DNA of 64,000 nucleotides from assembly GCF_000378485.1 (NCBI RefSeq), contig NZ_KB899970.1, positions 1 to 64,000 of the forward strand, read 5' to 3'. Position numbers and translations under genes: made by a program. Source of the stretch: Flavobacterium rivuli WB 3.3-2 = DSM 21788 (GTDB taxonomy: Bacteria; Bacteroidota; Bacteroidia; Flavobacteriales; Flavobacteriaceae). Below the pieces are notes generated by a model. That model saw only the letters and a program-made list of their open reading frames with translations. It was not told the DNA's origin and made no database searches. Shown one piece after another: positions 24,175 through 32,285 of the stretch. The stretch's first letter is position 1, and the number at the start of each line of letters is the position of its first letter.

Positions 24175-25745
24175 CAGGCTAAAGATTTGTTTGCGTAGCT
24201 GTTTTCTTCCTCACGTAAAAATACAGAAGGTGAAATACCAGTTACTTTTTTAAATACTGTAGAGAATGCACTGTGCGAGGTAAAGCCACAATCTTCGGCA
24301 AGGTAGCTTATTTTGTATTTTTCGTACTCGCGATGGGTGTGTATTTTATTGCATATATAACGAATGCGCAACTCGTTGATATAGGTATTAAAGTTTTTGT
24401 CTTTTTGCGATTTAATAACTGCCGAAAGGTAGGCCGGGTTAGTTTTTAACTGTACGGCAAGCATAGAAACAGTAAGCTTTGGATTCCGATAGCCTTCTGT
24501 ATCTTCAAATTTTTGGAGCCCATCCAGTATTTCTTCTTCTACCAAGGTGGGTACATTATATATAGATTTAGTGTCTTCTTGTATATCCTCGTCTGAAACG
24601 GGTAAAATTTCAGCCTGGATTTTTAACCTTTTTATTATAGACTGATATACTAAACGTTCCCTTTTTTTCTTTTGGTTGATGTAAATAATGGTGCAAAAGC
24701 TAATTAATACAATACCTATAATACCGTAAACAAGCCAGCGGTTATTTTTTTCGGACTCTTGTATTGATGCCGAAAAATCTTTTTGTTCTACATTAAAGGC
24801 TGTATTTATAGCTTTAAGTTCATTGCTTTTTACCGTATCTCGCAGTGCAATGTGCTTTTCGTTATAAACAGTATAATTTGTATTGTCGCCAATGCTTTTA
24901 TAGTTGCGTGAAAGGGTGAGGTAAATATCTGTTTTAAGAGTGATTATGTCAAAATCCGGATCTTTTAATACCTTCTGTAATGTGTCAATGGATCTTTTGT
25001 ACTCGCCCCTCAGGCTATATACTTCTGCCAATGAAGCATTAATAAAGTATTTAAGGTCGGTTTCTTCATTGCCTTTTTTTGCAAGAGCTTTAGTAAGGTA
25101 AATTTCGGCAGAATCTGTTTGTCTTAAGTACTTGTAAGAATTGCCTATGTTATAAAGCGACCGCCTGTAATGGTAGTTACTCCTGTCTATATTTTTTACA
25201 AGATTAAATTGCTGTAGCGATTGTTTGTAATTATTATTTGCCCCTTTATAATTTTTGTCATTCAGGTCGAGGTTTCCCAATTCAAGGTGGCTTAATGCCT
25301 TTAAACGGAATTTTTTATCGCCCTGCGGCATTCTTTCTATTTGTTGTATGGCCTGGTTTAAATAGGGGCGGGCCTTTTCGGTTAAGTTAAGGTGAGAGTA
25401 CAGGTTTGCTATAGAACCATAACCCTGAGCCATCATTTCAGGGTCGGCAGATTTTTCTGCCATATCTTTTGCCTTAAAGGCGTAAGCTATAGATTTGTTG
25501 AGGTTATTTACCAGAAAATACATAACAGAAGTTCTTTCCAATACATCAAACTTCTGGTTATATGATGAGGTATTATTTATAATATAATTTCCTGTCTGCA
25601 GTATCTGAGTAGTATCCTCTATGCGAATGGTCATGAAAACTGCCTGTGCGCTGTCTGCCTGTTTTTGCAGTTTATTTTGTGCAAATACAGGGGCTATAAA
25701 TAATAAGAATATAGTTAAAAATATGTAAGTGTATTTAAACATCAA
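24174..25745 (-). CDS. Membrane-bound TPR / AraC-type transcription regulator
   Basis: A 523-residue regulator of a type common in Flavobacteriia. A signal or anchor sequence (residues 1-22) is followed by about 300 residues of tetratricopeptide repeats, which would be periplasmic. One membrane helix lies at about 340-360 (LVYGIIGIVLISFCTIIYIN). The cytoplasmic C-terminus holds an AraC-type double HTH (about 425-515) with RIRYICNKI and GFTSHSAFSTVFKKVTGISP. It has no kinase or receiver domain, so the signal must pass directly from the TPR part to the DNA-binding part. The likely target is the T9SS gene 128 bases downstream on the same strand; control of the nearby starch locus is possible but not shown. 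Confidence 0.9.
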   Translation of the reverse strand: MMFKYTYIFLTIFLLFIAPVFAQNKLQKQADSAQAVFMTIRIEDTTQILQTGNYIINNTSSYNQKFDVLERTSVMYFLVNNLNKSIAYAFKAKDMAEKSADPEMMAQGYGSIANLYSHLNLTEKARPYLNQAIQQIERMPQGDKKFRLKALSHLELGNLDLNDKNYKGANNNYKQSLQQFNLVKNIDRSNYHYRRSLYNIGNSYKYLRQTDSAEIYLTKALAKKGNEETDLKYFINASLAEVYSLRGEYKRSIDTLQKVLKDPDFDIITLKTDIYLTLSRNYKSIGDNTNYTVYNEKHIALRDTVKSNELKAINTAFNVEQKDFSASIQESEKNNRWLVYGIIGIVLISFCTIIYINQKKKRERLVYQSIIKRLKIQAEILPVSDEDIQEDTKSIYNVPTLVEEEILDGLQKFEDTEGYRNPKLTVSMLAVQLKTNPAYLSAVIKSQKDKNFNTYINELRIRYICNKIHTHREYEKYKISYLAEDCGFTSHSAFSTVFKKVTGISPSVFLREEENSYANKSLA

Positions 25746-26110
25746 CGGCTGCTTTATCTAAGGCTTTCGGCAGGTGTAAACCAACTGCCGGTAAAGCGAT
25801 AAATTTAGCAAATATTACCTTGTATATACAAGCAGATATTTGTTTAGTGCATAATTACCGATTTGTCTAAAATTATGCCAACTTAATAAAGAACTTATCT
25901 TGACTTTTTTCAATTGGCTACAAAATGATTTTTTTGCTTTATATTTTACCTGTTTTATTATTCCGTAGCGCTGCTATGCAATGCAAAAAAGCCAAAATCT
26001 GAAACAAAAATCTCTATTTTTCGCTTCAATCAAAAGAGTCAGGACAAGTTCAAAGTATTGAACATCTTATTTAAATATAGAATTTTAAAAGTAATAGTTG
26101 AATATAAAAC
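25746..26110. other. Intergenic gap of 365 bases
   Basis: AT-rich, with no credible ORF. No strict TAnnTTTG element was found on the minus strand, where the promoter for the TPR-AraC gene is expected. Nothing further can be supported. Confidence 0.4.
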
Positions 26111-26587
26111 CTATTCCTGTAGCGGCCTTAAAGTATTGCTATAGGTAACTATAAACGTGGTTTCGCCACCCGGGTTTTTCATTAGGTAAATAAACTTATA
26201 TTTTGCAGCATCTTTTGCTAACAATACAAACTCTTTTTTTGTAAGGTTATCGTATATTTTAGTGTCAACGGTATTATCTATACGGGTTTTATCTGCAATA
26301 CCTGTTTTAAGGTTAGATATTACATAATCGCTATATAGTTTTTTTGTAGCATTGCTTACTACGATTTTTTCTCCTTTAAAATTTTGGGTAAATATTAAAA
26401 CAGAGTAATTGGCAGCTGCAGCTTTCAGGCTTTTTAATACTGCTGTTTTCTCTGTTGCTGTGGCAGCCCTAAAATCGTCGCGGTAACGTACCTCTACTGT
26501 TTCCTTTACTGGCGCAGTGGTGGTTTTAGAACTTTTGCACATTGTAAAAAACAGGAGCAGGGGAAGTATAAAAAGTATCTTTTTCAT
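26111..26587 (-). CDS. Hypothetical lipoprotein
   Basis: A 158-residue lipoprotein of unknown family. The signal peptide ends in FFTMC, with the lipidated Cys17, followed by KSSK, which has no acidic export signal, so the inner face of the outer membrane is likely. After a Thr/Pro linker, the mature part is an alpha/beta-like domain with Lys-rich helices and FIYLMKNPGGETTFIVTYS near the end. It stands alone between the TPR-AraC gene and the starch locus, with no clear functional link to either. Confidence 0.7.
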   Translation of the reverse strand: MKKILFILPLLLFFTMCKSSKTTTAPVKETVEVRYRDDFRAATATEKTAVLKSLKAAAANYSVLIFTQNFKGEKIVVSNATKKLYSDYVISNLKTGIADKTRIDNTVDTKIYDNLTKKEFVLLAKDAAKYKFIYLMKNPGGETTFIVTYSNTLRPLQE

Positions 26588-26662
26588 GAATAAAGCTATT
26601 GTATCAAACTTAAAAGTACAGCTTAGGTTTTTATTATCACAGCCGTTTATGATATAAATAAC

Positions 26663-26690
26663 AAAAGGCCTCCTTTGCAGGAAGCCCTTT
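26663..26690 (-). terminator. Imperfect hairpin after the secreted amylase gene
   Basis: AAAGGCCTCC-TTTGCA-GGAAGCCCTTT folds with two mismatches. It lies 35 bases past the amylase stop on the minus strand, with an A-run at 26663-26666 giving a short U-tract. It likely ends the susC-susD-susE-amylase transcript. Confidence 0.55.
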
Positions 26691-26724
26691 GCGAAACTTA
26701 ACTTATCTAACTAACTCGAAAAAA

Positions 26725-29550
26725 TTATTCTTTAACAAGCTTAACGGTGCTTTGCCTGTTAGCAGCATCTGTAACTTTTACAAGGTACATACCTTTGCTT
26801 AGCATACTTACATCATAAAGATTACCGGCAGCATTTATACCAAAGCTTTTTACCAGCTGTCCTGTTATAGCATATACATCTACTTTTGCGGCAGGGATGT
26901 TTATGCTAAACTGTGTGTTGGCAGGGTTAGGATATAGTGCCGCTTTAGTAGTAGCAACTGTTTCGTTGCCTAATATGTTTGCAGCCCTGTTGCCAAGTAT
27001 CCTGAAATCGCCAGGCTGAAGTGTAATAGATGTTGTGCCTGCTGCAACAATGCTGTTGTCCATAAGGTTATACCAGTCTCCGGCAAGTGGTAAGTTAGTG
27101 GCAATAGTTTGTGCACTTGCACTAAAATTGGATAGCACCACAACCGATTTTAATGTATCATCTGCCAGGGCATTGTTTGTTATATCAATCCTTGGTGTAA
27201 GCGTGCCGGATGTTACTGTAAAGGTAGTAGTATGAAATACAGCATTGTTTAGCCTAAGGTTGTTTATCTGTGCCCAGGTGTTATATATTGCTAACCTTGC
27301 AGGATCTGTTGTGTACCCAATTTCTGATGGTACAGGTTTAGGGTCTGTGCGGCAGGCCACGTTATAAGTAGTGTCAGGACAGCGATTAATGCCATAGTCA
27401 TAGCCAAGCTCGCCAAACTGCCATATCATCTTAGGGCCGGGTACAGTTAAAAATACAGCCCCTAATGCTTTCGTTCGTTGCAGGGCAGTGGTAAGATCGC
27501 TGGCGTTATAGCCGCCAAAGTTATAGCCATATAACAGGTTTTTATACATAAGCCTTTCTTCGTCATGGCTCTCGGCATAACCTACAGCCCTTGGTGCTGT
27601 AAAGCCTTTGTTTTCAAAGTCTATATTGTTAAAGTTGCTGTTGTCGGCATAGCCCATGGTAAGCTGGTTATAAGCAGGGTTAAAGTTAGCCCAAAGCATT
27701 ATTCCTTTTCCTTCGCCCACGCGGTAGTTTGCCCATTCTGTTTCTTCAGCAGCCGAACTGTTAGGTCCTGTACCCACACCAAGATGTTCAAATATCACAT
27801 AAAAATCAGGATCAATTGCCCATTGATGATCGGCATATTGTTTAAGAATGGCAACCCTGTCGGCATTATAAGCATTCGTACAGGTTTCGTTGTTAGTACA
27901 GTTTTGGGTAAACCCTTTTGTAAGGTCCCAACGGAAACCATCTATATGAAAATCGTTCATCCAGTGCTCTATGGTACGTTCTGCATAATATTGCGTAAGC
28001 AGGCTCTGGTGGTTAAGATCTGTACCCACGCTGTAAGAGTGCGTTGCCACAACATTACAGTAAGGATTCTCTGTTGTAGTATCGCCAAAACCGTCGCCAT
28101 CCGGGTCGTTACACCACATGCGGTTAAGCGGAGAACGGCCATAAACATGGTTTAATGCCACATCCAGTATAACGGCAATGCCATTTTGGTGGCACAGGTC
28201 TATAAAGGCTTTCATGCTGTTTACAGTACCATAGGCTTTATCATTTGCCATGTGAAAAGCCGTGTTGTAGCCCCATGATATGTTGCCTTCAAACTCCATT
28301 ACAGGCATAAGCTGTATGGCATTTATATGCAGCCCTCTAAAATAATCTATTTTTGCGGCAAGGCCATCCCACGTTTTTTCGCTGTCAAAATCCCTTACTA
28401 AGGTTTCATAAATAATAAGGTCTTCTTTAGCAGGCTTAACAAAGTTTGTTACCTGCCAGTTGTACGCCGGCTGCGCTGTTTGCAATACTGTTACATCAAA
28501 ATTCTGGCCTGCCGGATATACAGGTAAGTCAGGGTATTGTGCAGCGGTAAGATACTGGTCGTCATAAGGAGAAAGTACTAAAGTAGAAAACGGGTCGGCG
28601 GTTTTAACCATTGCCTGAGAGTTTGTAAAAGGCGTTTGGTCTACCACCCAGTACTGATAGGTTTCTATCTGACCTGCCGTAAGGCCTGTAAGCTCTAACC
28701 AGAACTTGCCGGTAGCACTGTCTTTTTTCATGGCATGCGCCGATGATGGCTGCCAGTTATTAAAGCTTCCTGCAACGTACACAAAATCTTTGCCCGGTGC
28801 ATTAAGTACTAATATGGCAGTTGTAGCATTGTCAGGGTCATAATTAATACCATCTTTTACATTGGCAGGCAATGCGGCCGTAACAGTATTGGGATTTACT
28901 ATAACACTAAAGTTTCTTACGGCAACCTCTGTTCCCGATGTTACTGTTAAGGTATAATTTTGATTTGCCGTAATATTAGATTGCGTATAGCTGTAGTTTG
29001 TTGTAGCAGTATTTAAATTTACGGTTGCCCCATTAGAGGCTAAGTTGTAGCTGGCATTGCCACCTGTATTAGTTGCGCTTACCGTAAAGCTCCCTCCGGA
29101 GTTTATTATGGTTGTGCTGTTTACTGCCGGTGCGGTAAGATTTACCTGAAAAGCACCTACAGGTAAAAACGTATCTGTGGTTTGGGGGCTGTTTGTTGCC
29201 GCCCTTAGCACAACACATATCTCTGATATGGTGCTGGTAGCAGGTACGCCAAAGTAGGTATACAAATCTGTACCCAGTGCAAGGCTGTAATTAGTGCCCG
29301 ATACTAATGTTAGCGCAGGCTGTACGTTATTTTGACCCCAGTCTCCTATAACGCGCTGCCAGCGTGCCCCGTTTACCGTAACACCTATGTGTGCATAAAT
29401 AGTGCCGGTATAGCTGGCCAGCGGCGTGCCCGCTTTGTTAAAGTTTAATGTAACGGGAGCATTAGCAATGGCAGGCGCGGGGCTGGTAGTAATTTGTGCC
29501 TGGCTAAGCATGCCGGTTACTAAGAATAAAAAGAGTATAAATTTTTTCAT
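26725..29550 (-). CDS. Secreted alpha-amylase (GH13) with T9SS sorting domain
   Basis: A 941-residue secreted glycoside hydrolase. In order: a signal peptide ending TGMLSQAQ; an N-terminal Ig-like region; a CBM48-like domain with VYVAGSFNNWQPS (about 250-340); the GH13 barrel; a C-terminal beta domain; and a T9SS sorting domain (YPNPANTQFSINI ... KGMYLVKVTD). GH13 motifs are complete: DVALNH, GFRWDLTKG with nucleophile D542, FEHLG with acid/base E588, and ESHDEE with D663. The enzyme should cut alpha-1,4-glucans (possibly branched ones, given the CBM48) on the cell surface or in the medium. It is last in the susCDE operon and is separated from susE by a hairpin. Confidence 0.92.
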   Translation of the reverse strand: MKKFILFLFLVTGMLSQAQITTSPAPAIANAPVTLNFNKAGTPLASYTGTIYAHIGVTVNGARWQRVIGDWGQNNVQPALTLVSGTNYSLALGTDLYTYFGVPATSTISEICVVLRAATNSPQTTDTFLPVGAFQVNLTAPAVNSTTIINSGGSFTVSATNTGGNASYNLASNGATVNLNTATTNYSYTQSNITANQNYTLTVTSGTEVAVRNFSVIVNPNTVTAALPANVKDGINYDPDNATTAILVLNAPGKDFVYVAGSFNNWQPSSAHAMKKDSATGKFWLELTGLTAGQIETYQYWVVDQTPFTNSQAMVKTADPFSTLVLSPYDDQYLTAAQYPDLPVYPAGQNFDVTVLQTAQPAYNWQVTNFVKPAKEDLIIYETLVRDFDSEKTWDGLAAKIDYFRGLHINAIQLMPVMEFEGNISWGYNTAFHMANDKAYGTVNSMKAFIDLCHQNGIAVILDVALNHVYGRSPLNRMWCNDPDGDGFGDTTTENPYCNVVATHSYSVGTDLNHQSLLTQYYAERTIEHWMNDFHIDGFRWDLTKGFTQNCTNNETCTNAYNADRVAILKQYADHQWAIDPDFYVIFEHLGVGTGPNSSAAEETEWANYRVGEGKGIMLWANFNPAYNQLTMGYADNSNFNNIDFENKGFTAPRAVGYAESHDEERLMYKNLLYGYNFGGYNASDLTTALQRTKALGAVFLTVPGPKMIWQFGELGYDYGINRCPDTTYNVACRTDPKPVPSEIGYTTDPARLAIYNTWAQINNLRLNNAVFHTTTFTVTSGTLTPRIDITNNALADDTLKSVVVLSNFSASAQTIATNLPLAGDWYNLMDNSIVAAGTTSITLQPGDFRILGNRAANILGNETVATTKAALYPNPANTQFSINIPAAKVDVYAITGQLVKSFGINAAGNLYDVSMLSKGMYLVKVTDAANRQSTVKLVKE

Positions 29551-29564
29551 ATCTATTAATTAAT

Positions 29565-29593
29565 AAAAGGCTGCCCTTTGCAGGCAGCCTTTA
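29565..29593 (-). terminator. Internal hairpin between susE and amylase
   Basis: AAAGGCTGCC (29566-29575), loop CTTTGCA, and GGCAGCCTTT (29583-29592) form a perfect 10-bp stem. On the minus strand it is followed by TTTTATTAATTAA. It sits between the susE stop and the amylase start, so it may attenuate expression of the amylase or set mRNA stability within the operon. Confidence 0.65.
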
Positions 29594-29600
29594 TATAAAT

Positions 29601-30707
29601 TTATGGTTGACGTTCTATTGTATAAGTATAGGCCCTTGGATTGCTTAGGTCTAAAGTTATTTTATACGTTCCCGCGGTTGCAATACCTATGTTGCTTCCG
29701 CCACCAAGTATCAGTTTACCATCTGTCTGGTTTAAAACAGCATCTCCAAGACTTATGTCCCAGTTATTATTAGCCCTGAATTTCCAGCCATCGTTTGGAG
29801 CAGTTTGTGCAGACATCACTGCGGTAATTGTCCATTTTTTTGTAGCAGCATCATAAGTCATTGGTGTGCTGTTATCCCATCCTCCCGGAGTAGCATTGCC
29901 TACAATTCCCCAAACGGTAGCTGTGGCACTATATGTTAGCTCATCAGTATCTGCTTTAATGTAATAATATCCTGCAGGACCCGGTTTAATGTTTGTTTCA
30001 CCCTCCTGAACCAATACACCACTGGCACCACTTGCAGCAGCATCACCATAATCGCCGTCGAAGCCCACATTGGTAGGGATTAATTTAAATTCTGGTGTTG
30101 CAACATTCATATATATAAAACCTTCAAAAGCTGTAGAGCCAAAACCATTAGCTTCTAAGAAAGGAGGTGTTGTATTGTCTCCCCAATCCGGGCCATAGCC
30201 ACTTGCACCTGTAAAGTTACCCCTAAGATAAATTTTAGGGTTAGCATTAGTATAAGGCGTTATAGTAAAAGTTAATACATTAGAGGGTAAAGCTATCGTG
30301 TTTGATGTACCTATGGAGGCTGTTACCCTAATATCAAGCTGTCCCTGATTATTAGAGGTAAGGCCTGCCTGCACTGCATACCCATTTAATTCGGCAACAC
30401 TTAACGACAGTGTTCCGGTAGTGCTTCTTCCTAAAACAACTATCGAATCAAATTGTGTTCCCGCAAGAGATGCTTCTGCTGTATAAGTAATTTCTGTAGG
30501 TAGGGTAAATGCAGCATTAGTCCAGTCTAACGTAATTGCATTATCGTCCTGTGTAGCTTGTGTAAGTACCAATGCCGTGCCACTTTGTGCAGAACTTAGC
30601 GTAGGGGCAGTTAATCCGGCAACGGTAGTTTTGTTGTCGTCGTCACTACACGATACCGCCGCAAATAGCAATAGCGGTAAAATGAATAGTTTAGTTATAT
30701 TTTTCAT
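29601..30707 (-). CDS. SusE/SusF-like outer-membrane starch-binding lipoprotein
   Basis: A 368-residue lipoprotein third in the sus operon. The signal ends in AAVSC (Cys20), followed by SDDDNK, a strong acidic export signal that points to the cell surface. A SusE-type N-terminal Ig domain (ALVLTQATQDDNAITLDW) is followed by two carbohydrate-binding-like domains, with IYLRGNFTG...PDWGD and VWGIVGNATPGGWDNSTPM...WKFRANNNWD. These hold maltooligosaccharides near the SusCD pore in the Bacteroides system. The ending YKITLDLSNPRAYTYTIE is typical. Confidence 0.9.
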   Translation of the reverse strand: MKNITKLFILPLLLFAAVSCSDDDNKTTVAGLTAPTLSSAQSGTALVLTQATQDDNAITLDWTNAAFTLPTEITYTAEASLAGTQFDSIVVLGRSTTGTLSLSVAELNGYAVQAGLTSNNQGQLDIRVTASIGTSNTIALPSNVLTFTITPYTNANPKIYLRGNFTGASGYGPDWGDNTTPPFLEANGFGSTAFEGFIYMNVATPEFKLIPTNVGFDGDYGDAAASGASGVLVQEGETNIKPGPAGYYYIKADTDELTYSATATVWGIVGNATPGGWDNSTPMTYDAATKKWTITAVMSAQTAPNDGWKFRANNNWDISLGDAVLNQTDGKLILGGGSNIGIATAGTYKITLDLSNPRAYTYTIERQP

Positions 30708-30724
30708 ATTCTTTTATTCGAAGA

Positions 30725-32275
30725 TTAATAACCAGGATTTTGGGTTAAATTAAGGTTAGACTGCAATGCAGTTGCCGGAATAGGGAACAGCTTGTAAGTG
30801 TCTGGTATTGATGTTCCGTTTACTGTATTACCTTTCCATGGCCATAAATAAGAACCGCCTGTAAACTTGTTAAAGCGTATAAGGTCTGTCCTTCTGTGGC
30901 CTTCAAGGTTAAGCTCGCGTGCCCTTTCGTCAAGGATAAAGTTTAAGGTAAGCTCTCCGGATGTTATTGTACTCGTATGGGCTCTTGTCCTAATCTGGTT
31001 TACATAATCTAAAGCCTGAGAATCAGATCCTCCCGAAGCACCTCTTTTCACGCATTCGGCATACATTAAGTACGCATCTGCAAGGCGGAACATTGGGAAA
31101 TCTGTTCCTGAGAACGATGTTGAGATTGATGTACCGGTAAAGTTTTTATTCCTGAATTTTACTGCAGGATAACCGTTGCTCCACTCTTTATAATCGGTCA
31201 TTTCATAGGTGTGGCCTGTTGTCCAGAATAATTTTGCCCTATCATCTGTAGATGTAGCAAGGTTACCAAAAAGGCTGTACCATGCTTTAGTTGCCCTGTG
31301 GCCTGTCCACGCATCGGTAGTGCCAAAATCGTTAATGTTCATGGTTTCTGTACTTGTAGAACCATTTACAAGGTAGGTAGTGTTACCGTAACTCTGGCTT
31401 ACAACAGCATCTGCAATAAGAGGGAAAATAATTTCGGTAGATGTATTATTATCTCCGGAAAAGTTGCTCACAAAGTTTTGTGCTAATGTATAGTTGCCTT
31501 CTGTTATCACTTTACTTGTATAGCTAAGCGCATCGTTCCAGCGGGCTGTGCCTGTATATACTTCTGCATTTAGGTACAATTTAGCTAATAACATACGTAC
31601 AACGGCCTTGTTAGCCCTTCCGTAACCGTTAGTTGCCGGCATATCGCCTTCTATTGCTAAAAGTTCCTGCTCTACATATGTAAATAATTCTGTCCTCGAA
31701 GATTCTGTTAATGGCACTGTGCTTCCAAAATTGCTTTCGTTAACAAGAACACCTTTACCAAAACAGTCTATCATATAGTAATAAGCAAGAGCCCTTATAA
31801 ACCTAAGCTCACTCGTTACCTGTGCTTCATTAGGCACATCTACAGTTTCGAGAGCCAGTATAATATTCGTAGTTTGTGGTACTATATAGTAAACACGGTC
31901 ATACAAATACCTGAAAAACTTATTGTTAGGATCCCAGTTAGATGCAGTAGTAAGCTGGTCAAGGCCATCATCTCCCCAACGGTTTTTCATGCCATCGGCA
32001 GTAAAATCCTGAAGATTGATGATACCCCTTAAAAAAGCGGTTTCTCCGGCGTTAGGTCCACTAATGTCAGAACTATCCGGGCCAGATGGGCCAGATAATG
32101 CAAACGTACCATACATTTTAGATAAAAGCCCCTGTATAGCATTAGGATCTTTTATTAAAAGATTTTCTAACGATAATTCTACTTTTGGCTTAGTGTCCAG
32201 GTCATCGGCACACGAAGAAAAAAGTAACACTATTGTGCTTAGTGCTAAAATTACCTTTTTATTAATATTTTTCAT
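30725..32275 (-). CDS. susD: SusD-like nutrient-binding outer-membrane lipoprotein
   Basis: A RagB/SusD family protein of about 516 residues that forms the lid over the SusC pore and captures oligosaccharides. The start chosen is the ATG at 32275, giving MKNINKKVILALSTIVLLFS then SC (lipidated Cys22) and an acidic ADDLDTK. The longer in-frame ATG at 32296 would overlap susC and put residues before the signal peptide. TPR-like helices and the family features (ADAYLMYAECVKRG, YVNQIRTRA, ILDERARELNLEGHRRTDLIRF) are all present, along with YLWPWKGN...KLFPIP at the end. It follows susC by 10 bases. Confidence 0.95.
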   Translation of the reverse strand: MKNINKKVILALSTIVLLFSSCADDLDTKPKVELSLENLLIKDPNAIQGLLSKMYGTFALSGPSGPDSSDISGPNAGETAFLRGIINLQDFTADGMKNRWGDDGLDQLTTASNWDPNNKFFRYLYDRVYYIVPQTTNIILALETVDVPNEAQVTSELRFIRALAYYYMIDCFGKGVLVNESNFGSTVPLTESSRTELFTYVEQELLAIEGDMPATNGYGRANKAVVRMLLAKLYLNAEVYTGTARWNDALSYTSKVITEGNYTLAQNFVSNFSGDNNTSTEIIFPLIADAVVSQSYGNTTYLVNGSTSTETMNINDFGTTDAWTGHRATKAWYSLFGNLATSTDDRAKLFWTTGHTYEMTDYKEWSNGYPAVKFRNKNFTGTSISTSFSGTDFPMFRLADAYLMYAECVKRGASGGSDSQALDYVNQIRTRAHTSTITSGELTLNFILDERARELNLEGHRRTDLIRFNKFTGGSYLWPWKGNTVNGTSIPDTYKLFPIPATALQSNLNLTQNPGY

Positions 32276-32285
32276 GTTCAATTTT

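Noticed and set aside
26111..26587. Assigning the small lipoprotein to the starch locus
   Set aside because: It lies after the operon terminator with its own context and has no carbohydrate-binding motif.
27565..28155. A 196-codon plus-strand frame inside the secreted amylase gene
   Set aside because: Antisense to the GH13 catalytic barrel with all catalytic motifs on the other strand; composition is not protein-like.
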